Source: UBA4416 sp048498515 (GTDB taxonomy: Bacteria > Bacteroidota > Bacteroidia > B-17B0 > Aurantibacillaceae). Taken from it: a DNA stretch of 64,000 nt. Under the pieces are notes generated by a model that was not told the origin of the DNA, made no database searches, and saw only the letters and a list, made by a program, of their open reading frames with translations. The translations under genes and the position numbers were made by a program. Location of the stretch: positions 124,001 through 188,000 of the forward strand of contig JBEHXV010000002.1 of NCBI GenBank assembly GCA_048498515.1, read 5' to 3'. Positions 18,512 to 25,470 of this stretch are shown one piece after another (the stretch's first letter is position 1; every line of letters starts with the position of its first letter).

Positions 18512-18694
18512 CTATTTCTGCTTATCCAAAAAATCAAACAAAAAGTAAATGTCCTCGCACAGCTCTTTGTTGGGCACATCGCCGCTCATGAGGTTTTGAA
18601 GCAATAAGGTAGTGATTGAGCCTTTTAACTTCTCAGGAGGCACAAAGGCAAAGAGGGTTTCCAGGTCTTTTAGGGATTGCTTTTTGGTTTTCAT
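18512..18694 (-). CDS. Small conserved-looking protein of unknown function
   Basis: A 60-residue protein beginning MKTKKQSLKDLETLFAFVPPEK. The ATG at 18694 is chosen because an upstream in-frame start at 18712 would add only a hydrophobic stub (MLYFCF). It is predicted to be helical, with no signal peptide or known motif. A C-terminal fragment of a second copy exists at 15714-15832, which supports the reading frame as a real protein: several residues (LMSG/LMAG, YFLF, FLDKQK) are kept while DNA has diverged. Function unknown; a regulatory or antitoxin-like role would be speculation. Confidence 0.6.
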   Translation of the reverse strand: MKTKKQSLKDLETLFAFVPPEKLKGSITTLLLQNLMSGDVPNKELCEDIYFLFDFLDKQK

Positions 18695-18768
18695 GAAACA
18701 AAAATATAGCAAAAAATTGGGATAGCTGTACTATGATTCTACTACGATTTCGGAAAAGGCTTTTGAAG

Positions 18769-18797
18769 AAAGTTCGGTTTACCGAACTTTTTTTATC
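18769..18797 (+). terminator. Strong plus-strand terminator without an upstream plus-strand gene
   Basis: AAAGTTCGG (18769-18777) and CCGAACTTT (18782-18790) form a perfect 9-bp stem with a 4-base loop, followed by TTTTATC. It lies about 70 bases before the first gene of the AT-rich island. The only genes to its left within 2.5 kb run on the other strand. It could end an unannotated short transcript, act as an attenuator in the leader of the island operon, or insulate the island. Confidence 0.65.
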
Positions 18798-18865
18798 AAA
18801 GTTGTTACATACATTTATATAAGTTTAAAAACAGTGAATAATTGACCCTAGAACTTACCTATTAT

Positions 18866-19675
18866 ATGAGTACCAGAAAAAACGGACTTTTCATCATTGA
18901 AAATAAAATTATTGGACAAGCAGAAATTCAAAAGATTGCGGATTTGATATGGAAAGAATATCAGCCGAGGCATATTAGGGCTATTAATAACAGCTTTAGG
19001 GCCTATGTCAAATGTTTTGAAAAGGTATCTTACGAAGATGATGGAATAAAAATATTTAATGATGACAGCGAAATCTACAGGGAACGAATTAAGACCATAG
19101 AAATAACTGCCCAGTGTGATAAGTCCTTATATGTCAAATTAAGATTAAATCATGGACAGGTTAAGATTGAGGAGAATTATATTAGTGACAGTGACATCGA
19201 AATTGGAGGGGATAATTTTGAGAAAATACATGACATTCACGCAAGGATTTCACAGTATATAAAGTCAATACCTGAACAACATAATCTTTTTGTTAAAACG
19301 TATGGAATAATCTCTAAATTATTTTTTTTGTTAGGTGCACTAACGTTTGGTTTTATAATAGATTTGTTTAATAATAATTCAAAAAACTATACTCCGTATT
19401 GGAGAACTGCTATATCTGACATTGGTAGTTTCATAGGGTATGGTTTTTTAGCTTCATTATTTGGGGGTCTTCTCGTTTTTTCTTTATACGATATGTTTGT
19501 TAAAAAATCAAGGGACTTTTGGCCAATAGTTGAACTTCAAATAGGACCAGAGCACTTTAGACCTGAAGTAAAACAGAGAAAATATGTTATAGAGTTTATA
19601 GTCTGTTTTGTTGTTCCTCTTGGGGGCGCTCTATTCTATGATATTATGAAAATTGTTTTTTATTTACAAGAATAG
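18866..19675 (+). CDS. Hypothetical protein with three C-terminal membrane segments
   Basis: No family recognised. The ATG at 18866 (MSTRKNGLFIIEN) is preferred over a TTG at 18842. The N-terminal 150 residues are soluble and rich in charged residues and beta-prone stretches (KTIEITAQCDKSLYVKLRLN). Membrane segments lie near 160-180 (ISKLFFLLGALTFGFIIDLF), 205-225 and 245-268. The coding DNA is visibly more AT-rich than the flanking core genes, with many AAA, ATA and TTA codons, which suggests transfer. It starts an apparent operon with the HEPN-like gene 40 bases downstream. It could be a membrane effector, but no catalytic motif supports that. Confidence 0.75.
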   Translation: MSTRKNGLFIIENKIIGQAEIQKIADLIWKEYQPRHIRAINNSFRAYVKCFEKVSYEDDGIKIFNDDSEIYRERIKTIEITAQCDKSLYVKLRLNHGQVKIEENYISDSDIEIGGDNFEKIHDIHARISQYIKSIPEQHNLFVKTYGIISKLFFLLGALTFGFIIDLFNNNSKNYTPYWRTAISDIGSFIGYGFLASLFGGLLVFSLYDMFVKKSRDFWPIVELQIGPEHFRPEVKQRKYVIEFIVCFVVPLGGALFYDIMKIVFYLQE

Positions 19676-19715
19676 TCAAGTAATGGAACTTGAGGTGTAA
19701 CTATAAAAATATTTT

Positions 19716-20336
19716 ATGACAAAAGAAGAAATACATAATAGAGTAATGAATATGAATGCTCATTTTGCTTGGGCAATTGCAATGTGGGGCTCAGCAAAAA
19801 ACAGTAAAGACGAAGGCAATTTTCTTTTGGCCCCAATCGGTTTTTACTATTCGACTTTTCATGCTGGATTTGCTTTATTAAATATCGACCATACAATGCA
19901 TTTGGAACATTTAAAGCGCACAAGCCATTCGGATTTAGGAAAAAAACTTAGTAATCATCTGGATATTGACAATCAAAATAATTTTATTTTATTAAGAGAA
20001 ATCCGTGAGGCAATAAATTATCTTGGGATGGAAATGCCTGAAGGTAAGTTAAAATTAGTAAGAGGTCACGAATTTGGATTTGATTTAGGAGCTAATGGCA
20101 AATATAATTACTTTCAACTCGTTGAGCTATCTGAGGATAAATCAAAAACATTTATTAAATTCTGTTTAAATAAAATTCAAAAGCATTGTGAGGCAAATGT
20201 AGGTTGGAGAGGGCCTAAATTTAATGATGACGAATGGTATGATGAATATTTACAAGAAGATGCTTTTATTTCTGTTATACCAGAAAAAAATAGAGCTAAT
20301 ATTTTACGTAGTGCATTTGAATTACTCAAAAAATGA
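19716..20336 (+). CDS. HEPN-like protein of unknown function
   Basis: A 206-residue helical protein. FYYSTFHAGFALLN (43-56) followed by HSDLGKKLSNHL (71-82) and ILLREIREAINYLG (91-104) resembles the core of HEPN/UPF0332 proteins, where 'YYAMFHAARALL', 'THSGL..LF' and 'LRE.R..ADY' occur in the same order. The canonical HEPN RNase motif Rx4-6H is not evident, so catalytic activity is uncertain. The gene overlaps the next by four bases (ATGA), which indicates translational coupling. HEPN proteins are frequent in toxin-antitoxin and phage-defence loci; here the partner is a zinc-finger protein rather than a nucleotidyltransferase. AT-rich, probably acquired. Confidence 0.65.
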   Translation: MTKEEIHNRVMNMNAHFAWAIAMWGSAKNSKDEGNFLLAPIGFYYSTFHAGFALLNIDHTMHLEHLKRTSHSDLGKKLSNHLDIDNQNNFILLREIREAINYLGMEMPEGKLKLVRGHEFGFDLGANGKYNYFQLVELSEDKSKTFIKFCLNKIQKHCEANVGWRGPKFNDDEWYDEYLQEDAFISVIPEKNRANILRSAFELLKK

Positions 20337-21298
20337 ATTGTAAGTTATGTAAAAGAAAACCTGCGGAGCAAACGGGGTCACATATTACATCTGCTTTTTT
20401 ACTTACAAGTCAAATTGGTAACAGAGGGGAAGAACAGGCATTTCTAATCACAACTGACCCAAATCAAGACTATAGTGAAAACCAAGGCGATACAGGAATA
20501 AAAGAAGATAATATTTTCTGTAGAGATTGTGAAAAGAGATTGGGTTTTATAGAAAATTCGTATAGTGTAGAAATTACTCAAAAAATAGAGGAAGCAAGGT
20601 TTAAACAGAATTTCATTTCTGTTAGTACAAAGCATGGTACTTTCCTTCGTTGTTTGAGGGTTAATTCTATAGCATTCTCTCTTTTAGTCTATTCAAATAT
20701 ATGGAGAGCATCACTATCAAATCTACATTTATATGCACACTTTAAATTGTCTGCTGAAGTTGAAGAGGAAATTAGATTTCTTTTGGACCTTTTTTTACCT
20801 GAAACTGTTAATCACAAAGTTGATATAAATTTCAATTCATGGCTTAAAATAGTTGAAAACTGTAAAGATTATTTTACTCATTTTCCTTTTATTATTCTTA
20901 AGGCTGAAAAACTAAATAACAAAACTATAACGTTCCAATTTTATGATAACATTTCACGTTCACCTAATCATATTATACTTAATGAATATATAATACTTTC
21001 TTTCTTTGAGGGGACTCAATGGAATGATGATTTACTTTCCTTTAAAAATGAACTAAAATATACTGATTTAGTAAATGATAAATATGAAGAGCCTAAAATT
21101 GGTATTATAAGTAATCAGAGATACATGCAAATTATTGAGATGTTTAGTAATATGGCTATATTAGAGCGCATCTCAAATATTGATATGTTATGTGTTGAGG
21201 AGTTAAAAATGAAAGGAGTCCCTGTTACACCAGAGAACATAAAAATATGTCGAATGGCTAAGGTAGCAGAAATTAGTCCTGATAACGAAGGTGTTTAA
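20333..21298 (+). CDS. Zinc-finger (CxxC-SHI-CxxC) protein, possibly HNH-like
   Basis: A 321-residue protein. The N-terminus has C3-x2-C6, then GSHITSAFLL with His17, then C63-x2-C66 in NIFCRDCEKRLGFIE. The arrangement CxxC...SHI..(E)F...C(K/R)DCE is shared by a group of treble-clef proteins found in accessory regions and resembles a degenerate HNH fold. The other ~250 residues are helical, AT-rich in codon use, and not recognised. It overlaps the HEPN-like gene by ATGA and is the last gene of the island operon. It could be a nucleic-acid-binding effector or the partner that restrains the HEPN-like protein. Both are inference. Confidence 0.65.
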   Translation: MNCKLCKRKPAEQTGSHITSAFLLTSQIGNRGEEQAFLITTDPNQDYSENQGDTGIKEDNIFCRDCEKRLGFIENSYSVEITQKIEEARFKQNFISVSTKHGTFLRCLRVNSIAFSLLVYSNIWRASLSNLHLYAHFKLSAEVEEEIRFLLDLFLPETVNHKVDINFNSWLKIVENCKDYFTHFPFIILKAEKLNNKTITFQFYDNISRSPNHIILNEYIILSFFEGTQWNDDLLSFKNELKYTDLVNDKYEEPKIGIISNQRYMQIIEMFSNMAILERISNIDMLCVEELKMKGVPVTPENIKICRMAKVAEISPDNEGV

Positions 21299-21575
21299 AC
21301 TTCTATTGATTAAACACTTGGTTCTAAAGTGAATAGATACCAAGAAATGTGGACATACTGCTAGCCCAATATTTAAGTTGCTATTCCATTACTTGATAAG
21401 CATTATAAAAAAATGGATAGAGGTACTGGTGGACTATTATAAATAATATACACCTAAAGCCGTTAGCTTTCAATAATAATATATGATATAACGCCGAATG
21501 TAGGGTGGAACACGAAGTGGAACTATGGGTCATAAGTTTATTTCAAAAGTAGTTCGTATCTTTCAGAATACTTTA

Positions 21576-21716
21576 TTACCTAGTCGCCAATGTTTCTGGT
21601 AAACCTTTGTGGTTTGAATTATGCCTTTTCAGTCTTTCCTGTAACTCATCACCGGAAGAGCCAACGTAATACTTATCCAAGGTTTCAGAATATAATATGT
21701 AAGTGTAAAATGGCAT
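21576..21716 (-). pseudogene. Truncated GIY-YIG endonuclease-like gene
   Basis: A 46-residue frame starting at ATG 21716 encodes MPFYTYILYSETLDKYYVGS followed by ELQERLKRHNSNHKG. That is the catalytic start of UPF0213-type GIY-YIG proteins (YTYIL, YYVGS and RLKRHN motifs). The usual second half (TGxxxxW.LVY and REKxIK) is absent; after HKG the frame continues with an unrelated LPETLATR and stops. The normal family length is about 80-100 residues. The interval 21299-21575, between this fragment and the zinc-finger gene, is AT-rich with no gene that I can support; it holds an imperfect hairpin over the zinc-finger stop codon (GTGTTTAA at 21291-21298 and TTAAACAC at 21310-21317). Confidence 0.75.
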
Positions 21717-21724
21717 AAAACAAA

Positions 21725-21752
21725 AAAAGTCTTACAAAAATGTAAGACTTTT
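21725..21752 (-). terminator. Terminator downstream of tRNA-Val
   Basis: AAGTCTTACA (21727-21736) and TGTAAGACTT (21741-21750) form a perfect 10-bp stem with a 4-base loop. On the minus strand a run of seven T follows. It lies 3 bases past the tRNA 3' end. Confidence 0.8.
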
Positions 21753-21754
21753 AG

Positions 21755-21829
21755 TGGGAGTTGAGGGGTTCGAACCCCCGACCCTCTGCTTGTAAGGCAG
21801 ATGCTCTGAACCAGCTGAGCTAAACTCCC
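21755..21829 (-). tRNA. tRNA-Val (anticodon TAC)
   Basis: The minus strand reads GGGAGTTTAGCTCAGCTGG as acceptor and D arm. The anticodon stem-loop has stem TCTGC/GCAGA and loop CTTACAA, so the anticodon is TAC. The T arm is GGGGGTTCGAACCCC, and the closing acceptor strand is CAACTCCC with discriminator A. CCA is not encoded. The 75-base length is normal. A terminator follows directly. The AT-rich island lies on its 3' side, a usual integration side for mobile DNA, although no integrase is present. Confidence 0.97.
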
Positions 21830-21847
21830 GATATGAGAATACTTTTT

Positions 21848-21895
21848 GCGACCCTCCCGATGAAATCGGGATGCTCTGAACGAGCCGGAGCTAAA
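21848..21895 (-). pseudogene. tRNA-like remnant beside tRNA-Val
   Basis: The segment matches part of the neighbouring tRNA-Val. GCGACCCTC, ATGCTCTGAA and GAGCTAAA are shared in order, but the anticodon arm is replaced by CCCGATGAAATCGGG, and both the acceptor and T arms are missing. On the minus strand the replaced loop reads ATTTCAT, which would put TTC in the anticodon position. It is most likely debris of a duplicated or recombined tRNA and not a functional tRNA. The rest of the gap up to 21993 shows nothing else. Confidence 0.6.
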
Positions 21896-21993
21896 GTAAA
21901 TACCGTTTAAAAGAACTTCCCGATTTGGGATTGCAAATATAACGGCTTTTTTGAAAGCTGCAAAAAAATAATGAAAAATTTACGGGTTTTTTC

Positions 21994-22686
21994 TTAAAAA
22001 TTATAGCCCAAATTGAGGCCATAATAAAAATTGCGCTCCTGTGGCTCGGCAGAGGTGCCGCCATGCGTGCGTTCCAGGATAAAATAGGCATCCAGGTCCC
22101 ACTTATCGCTGAGCTTGTACTCGTAGCCCAAATACACCCGGTTGCGGCCAAAATACTTCTCTTTTTTACCCGTAATTTGGAACAGACCTTCCTCTTTTAT
22201 GTAGGGCGAACCGCGGCGGGTATGCTTAAATTTAAGGGTCATACGGTCGCGGATCACGCCGCCGGTCTTATCATCAGCCAGCTCATCGCTAATGAGGTAG
22301 TTGTTGGTAATTTGGTAAGTGAGGCGGTTCGAAAAAGAGAAACGTTCGGATAATTTGGTTTTGTAAATAATGGCCAGGGAGTAGCGGTAGGAATTGGTAA
22401 ATTCCTTAAAACCTTTGCGGCCGTACATGTAATACAGGCGCAGCTCTGTTTCAAAATGCTCACTGAGTGCGTAAGCAAAACCAAGCCTTAAATACACCCG
22501 GTTCAGGTTCCTGAAATTCTCTACCTGCCTGGAGAGGATCTTTCCGCTGATGGTAACTTTGTCGTTCACCTTTTTTTGTGCCGACAGGCTTAAGCGCAAC
22601 CCCGCGTCATTGGTCACGTACTGCGCTTTTCCCGTTAAGGAAAACAGGCAGAAAAGGGCAATGATATGGAGGTTCCGTAGGGCCAT
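21994..22686 (-). CDS. DUF2490 outer-membrane beta-barrel protein
   Basis: A 230-residue protein with signal peptide MALRNLHIIALFCLFSLTGKAQ. The rest is a series of amphipathic beta-strands ending in aromatic residues (VYLRLGFAYAL, RNRVYLGYEYKL) and a terminal NFYYGLNLGYNF typical of an outer-membrane barrel. The pattern fits DUF2490. It is the last gene of the operon and overlaps the DUF4956 gene by one base (TAATG). Its presence with a VTC-domain enzyme suggests a role in an envelope polymer pathway, but its substrate is unknown. Confidence 0.85.
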   Translation of the reverse strand: MALRNLHIIALFCLFSLTGKAQYVTNDAGLRLSLSAQKKVNDKVTISGKILSRQVENFRNLNRVYLRLGFAYALSEHFETELRLYYMYGRKGFKEFTNSYRYSLAIIYKTKLSERFSFSNRLTYQITNNYLISDELADDKTGGVIRDRMTLKFKHTRRGSPYIKEEGLFQITGKKEKYFGRNRVYLGYEYKLSDKWDLDAYFILERTHGGTSAEPQERNFYYGLNLGYNF

Positions 22687-23336
22687 TAGGCTTCGTAAAA
22701 ATAGATCTTGATCTGTGCAGCGTCTTTCAAAAAGTCGATCTTGTGAATGGAGTAGCGGTGCACGTTAAAGCCTGTGCGCAGGCGGATATCGGCCAGCAGC
22801 TCCTCTTTTTTATCCGCTTTTATCAATTCAATGTTCTCGTACAAAATGGTCTTCACATTTTCTTTTTTCATGAAAATGTTGCTTTCCAGCAAATAGGTAA
22901 TGAGCAGTACGGCAAGGTTAATGCCACCCAGGAACAGGTACTCAATGCTGTCAACCGTGTCTTTTACTTTGGTTACCGCCGTTACCAAACCAATGGCAAT
23001 TACGAGGAAGAGGTAGGTCATGTCCTTAATGGCGATCTCTTCGGTTTTGTACCTTAACATGCTAAACACGGCAAACAAGCCAAAGGCAGCACCCATCGAC
23101 AGGTCGACCTTGTTGAGCAAAAAGGAAATAAGAAAGATGACCACATTGAAAATAAAGTAGGTAAAAAACAACTCACGGTGCTTGTAAATGGGGTAGTAAA
23201 TAAAACGCACCAATACGAATACAGAGGCCAGGTCGATGAGCAACCTGAAAATCAATTTGGAGGAGATCTTTTGTAACTCTTCAAAGCCGCTCACTGCGGG
23301 GGCGGCATCGGCAGCTATTTGCAATAATGTCATCAT
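22686..23336 (-). CDS. DUF4956 membrane protein
   Basis: A 216-residue protein with about four membrane segments (residues about 35-150) and a cytoplasmic ferredoxin-like tail (ELLADIRLRTGFNVHRYSI). GAAFGLFAVFSMLRYKTEEIAIKDMTYLF is the family signature. DUF4956 genes are repeatedly found next to VTC-domain polymerase genes; here the start codon overlaps the VTC stop codon (ATGA), so expression is coupled. A role as membrane partner or channel for the VTC enzyme is plausible and not proven. Confidence 0.9.
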   Translation of the reverse strand: MMTLLQIAADAAPAVSGFEELQKISSKLIFRLLIDLASVFVLVRFIYYPIYKHRELFFTYFIFNVVIFLISFLLNKVDLSMGAAFGLFAVFSMLRYKTEEIAIKDMTYLFLVIAIGLVTAVTKVKDTVDSIEYLFLGGINLAVLLITYLLESNIFMKKENVKTILYENIELIKADKKEELLADIRLRTGFNVHRYSIHKIDFLKDAAQIKIYFYEA

Positions 23337-24025
23337 TGTATGATCTTATTTACGTTGGATAATTTTTGTTTGAAATTATTTTTCTTCACTTCCGGAAAAG
23401 AGCAGGCCACCCCAAAACAGTATTTGCTGATGGAGCCCTGGCGAATATGTTTGGCCCGCATCATGGCCACAAAAGGCGAGGCGATCTTGCTGTCCTGTTT
23501 TACTTCGGCAATTACCAATTGGTTTAGCAGCTGTTTGTGATTGTCCTTCTCAAATTCAAGATTCAAATCAAGCGTTAAACGCTCGGCCGATGTTTTATTT
23601 ACCAGGGTAATGCGGCTGTAATTGATCCAGATCTTCGGCAACAGTTCGGTAGGGCAAAAAGGTAGCATCTTTTCCAAAAAGGCGAAGGCTTTGCCGGTTT
23701 TAAGATCGGGAATACTGTTTTCCTTAATGCGCGTTTTCAAGGTACGGCCTTTGTTGTTCTTGAACTTTACTTCTAAAAACCCCAGGTTGCTTTCCACATA
23801 AGTGCGGTGCCTTATTTTATAGCGGTTCAGTTTGCCGCTGTGGTGCTTGTTATACAGGTCAAAATCTTCGGTATCAAAATACAAGGTCTTATAGCGGCTA
23901 ATGCGGTTGCCTTCCACATCCAGCACACGGTAAAAACTATTGGCATCCTGCAGTATGGCCGGCAGGTGTTCAATGTTGAAGGTGAACTTGGTATCGGTGC
24001 GGTCCATGAGCTTCACGCCATCCAT
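23333..24025 (-). CDS. VTC-domain (polyphosphate polymerase-like) protein
   Basis: Tunnel-fold triphosphate enzyme of the VTC family. Eukaryotic VTC4 makes polyphosphate from ATP, and bacterial members are presumed polymerases or phosphohydrolases. Conserved basic and acidic residues are visible in RTDTKFTF, SRYKTLYFDTEDF, NRYKIRHRTYV, LEVKFKN and the late LVIAEVKQD. The annotated ATG at 24025 begins MDGVKLMDRTDTKF. The frame remains open 18 codons further upstream (to about 24079) and encodes PLERIQHILTSLDPITLQE, which looks like the usual family N-terminus, so a non-ATG start (for example CTG near 24079) is possible. It is followed by DUF4956 with a 4-base overlap. Confidence 0.88.
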   Translation of the reverse strand: MDGVKLMDRTDTKFTFNIEHLPAILQDANSFYRVLDVEGNRISRYKTLYFDTEDFDLYNKHHSGKLNRYKIRHRTYVESNLGFLEVKFKNNKGRTLKTRIKENSIPDLKTGKAFAFLEKMLPFCPTELLPKIWINYSRITLVNKTSAERLTLDLNLEFEKDNHKQLLNQLVIAEVKQDSKIASPFVAMMRAKHIRQGSISKYCFGVACSFPEVKKNNFKQKLSNVNKIIQ

Positions 24026-24084
24026 TTCCTGTAAGGTAATGGGGTCAAGGCTTGTGAGTATGTGCTGAATGCGCTCCAGGGGAC

Positions 24085-24561
24085 TTATTTATAAGTGTAA
24101 GTATATTTTTTGGTGCTGATGAGCTTTCCGGCCGCGTCAAAGGTTTTGCGTTCGGTCTTTAAGCCTTTGCCATCGTAGGTGTACATATGTTTCTTTAGTA
24201 ATTTTTTAGCGCCATCGTACACCAGCTCTTCTTTTTTATCGCCGCTGGCATTGTACTTAATCAACGTTTGTTCCTTCAGCACATTTTTTTCGTCGTACTC
24301 GTATTCTTCAATGGCATCGCCCAGGTTGTTGAATTTGTACTTCATGGTTTTTTTAAGAGCGCCTTCTTTGCTGTATTCCGCTTTTTCAATCACTTCGCCA
24401 TTCGCGTCGTACTGGGTTTTGCTATCGTCGATGGTTTTACCGCCGGCTGTTTCAGTTACGTTTATGGAAGCGATCTTGTTTTTTTTAATATCCTTTTTGC
24501 TTTGAGCAAAGCCATTCAGCGCAAGCAATAAGGAGAGGGTAACTAAAAGGGATTTGTACAT
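24085..24561 (-). CDS. Secreted RHS/MORN-like repeat protein
   Basis: A 158-residue protein with signal peptide MYKSLLVTLSLLLALNGFAQ. It consists of about six imperfect 20-residue repeats of the type 'Y D A N G E V I E K A E Y S K E G', reminiscent of RHS/YD or MORN-variant repeats. No catalytic motif. Such short toast-rack-like proteins are common envelope components in Bacteroidota. It lies between the lipoprotein gene (5 bases upstream) and the VTC gene in the same operon. Confidence 0.8.
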   Translation of the reverse strand: MYKSLLVTLSLLLALNGFAQSKKDIKKNKIASINVTETAGGKTIDDSKTQYDANGEVIEKAEYSKEGALKKTMKYKFNNLGDAIEEYEYDEKNVLKEQTLIKYNASGDKKEELVYDGAKKLLKKHMYTYDGKGLKTERKTFDAAGKLISTKKYTYTYK

Positions 24562-24566
24562 ATTGC

Positions 24567-24962
24567 TTATTTGTTAATGGTTATCTGCCCGGCATCCACC
24601 GTTGTTTTATTTTTAGAGATCGTTACATCCAATGATACGGCTACATCCCTCACATCGGTTGATGTTCCTATGCGTTCGTCGCCAATAGCGTATACTTTAT
24701 AGTTGCCTTTGCGCAGGTATTTAAATTCAAACTCACCATTGCTGTTGGTATTCACTTTGTCGCCTTCGGTCACATCATCGCCATAAACAATATATACTTC
24801 CACATCTACTCCCGGGTACTCATGCTGCAACACAAAGGATTTGTTATAGTCTTTTACCAATACGGTTCCTTTAATGCTGCTGTTACCGCCCGTACCCGCG
24901 GGCTTTTTGCAGGCAGAAAGACCTAAGCAAAGTAAGGCCAAAAATAGGATCTTGCTCTTCAT
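24567..24962 (-). CDS. Lipoprotein with carboxypeptidase-regulatory-like domain
   Basis: A 131-residue lipoprotein. The signal peptide ends in the lipobox LSAC (Cys18), followed by a short KKPAGTGGNSS linker. Residues about 30-130 form a beta-sandwich of the carboxypeptidase-regulatory type: SIKGTVLVKDYN, then a variable loop, GEFEFKYLRKGNYKVYAIG and a final strand. First gene of the five-gene operon ending with DUF2490. Probably anchored in the outer membrane. Function unknown. Confidence 0.85.
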   Translation of the reverse strand: MKSKILFLALLCLGLSACKKPAGTGGNSSIKGTVLVKDYNKSFVLQHEYPGVDVEVYIVYGDDVTEGDKVNTNSNGEFEFKYLRKGNYKVYAIGDERIGTSTDVRDVAVSLDVTISKNKTTVDAGQITINK

Positions 24963-25090
24963 GTATAAGTTTTAAGTTAAATACAATGTTAAATAAACCT
25001 TAAATTTAATCAATTTCCATTTAATTTATTTATTTTGCGCAACAATATGAGATAAACACGTAGTTTGTTTCGGTAAATGTCATCAAACCA

Positions 25091-25402
25091 TTGAGTAAAA
25101 AGGTACAACAGATCTTTGTTTTTGTTTTCATCTTCAGCGTGTTTTCACTAACGCTGCAGGCCTCTATTCTCAATATTTGCAAGGAAGCCAAGATCCTTAA
25201 ACAAAGTCAGCAAAACCCTGTTACCGAAGAGGAAGAAGAAAGCCACGATGGTGACGAAACCGCCGACGAAGAAGTGCTCTATCTCGGGCACAATGACATT
25301 AGCCTTATAGCTGTAGAGCACATTAAACTGTACTGGGAAAATTTTCAAATTCAGTATCCTTCCAGTTCCATTAAAATTCTCATTCCTCCTCCTGAGTGCT
25401 AA
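25091..25402 (+). CDS. Small exported protein upstream of the SulP gene
   Basis: A 103-residue protein with an N-terminal hydrophobic signal (QIFVFVFIFSVFSLTLQA) and an acidic middle (EEEEESHDGDETADEE), ending in SSSIKILIPPPEC. No family recognised. The only suitable start is a TTG at 25091. The SulP gene begins 68 bases downstream on the same strand. The acidic stretch may bind metal or another cation; that is inference. An opposite-strand frame over the same DNA is less credible because it has no signal peptide or repeats. Confidence 0.6.
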   Translation: MSKKVQQIFVFVFIFSVFSLTLQASILNICKEAKILKQSQQNPVTEEEEESHDGDETADEEVLYLGHNDISLIAVEHIKLYWENFQIQYPSSSIKILIPPPEC

Positions 25403-25470
25403 ATTAATTGTTGGCCGCATCCGCGGCCTGTTTTTACGTTTACAATTAATTTAATCAGCAACAAATTTTT

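Noticed and set aside
21848..21895. Second functional tRNA (anticodon TTC) next to tRNA-Val
   Set aside because: Only D-arm-like and anticodon-arm-like parts exist; acceptor and T arms are missing, so it is listed as a remnant.
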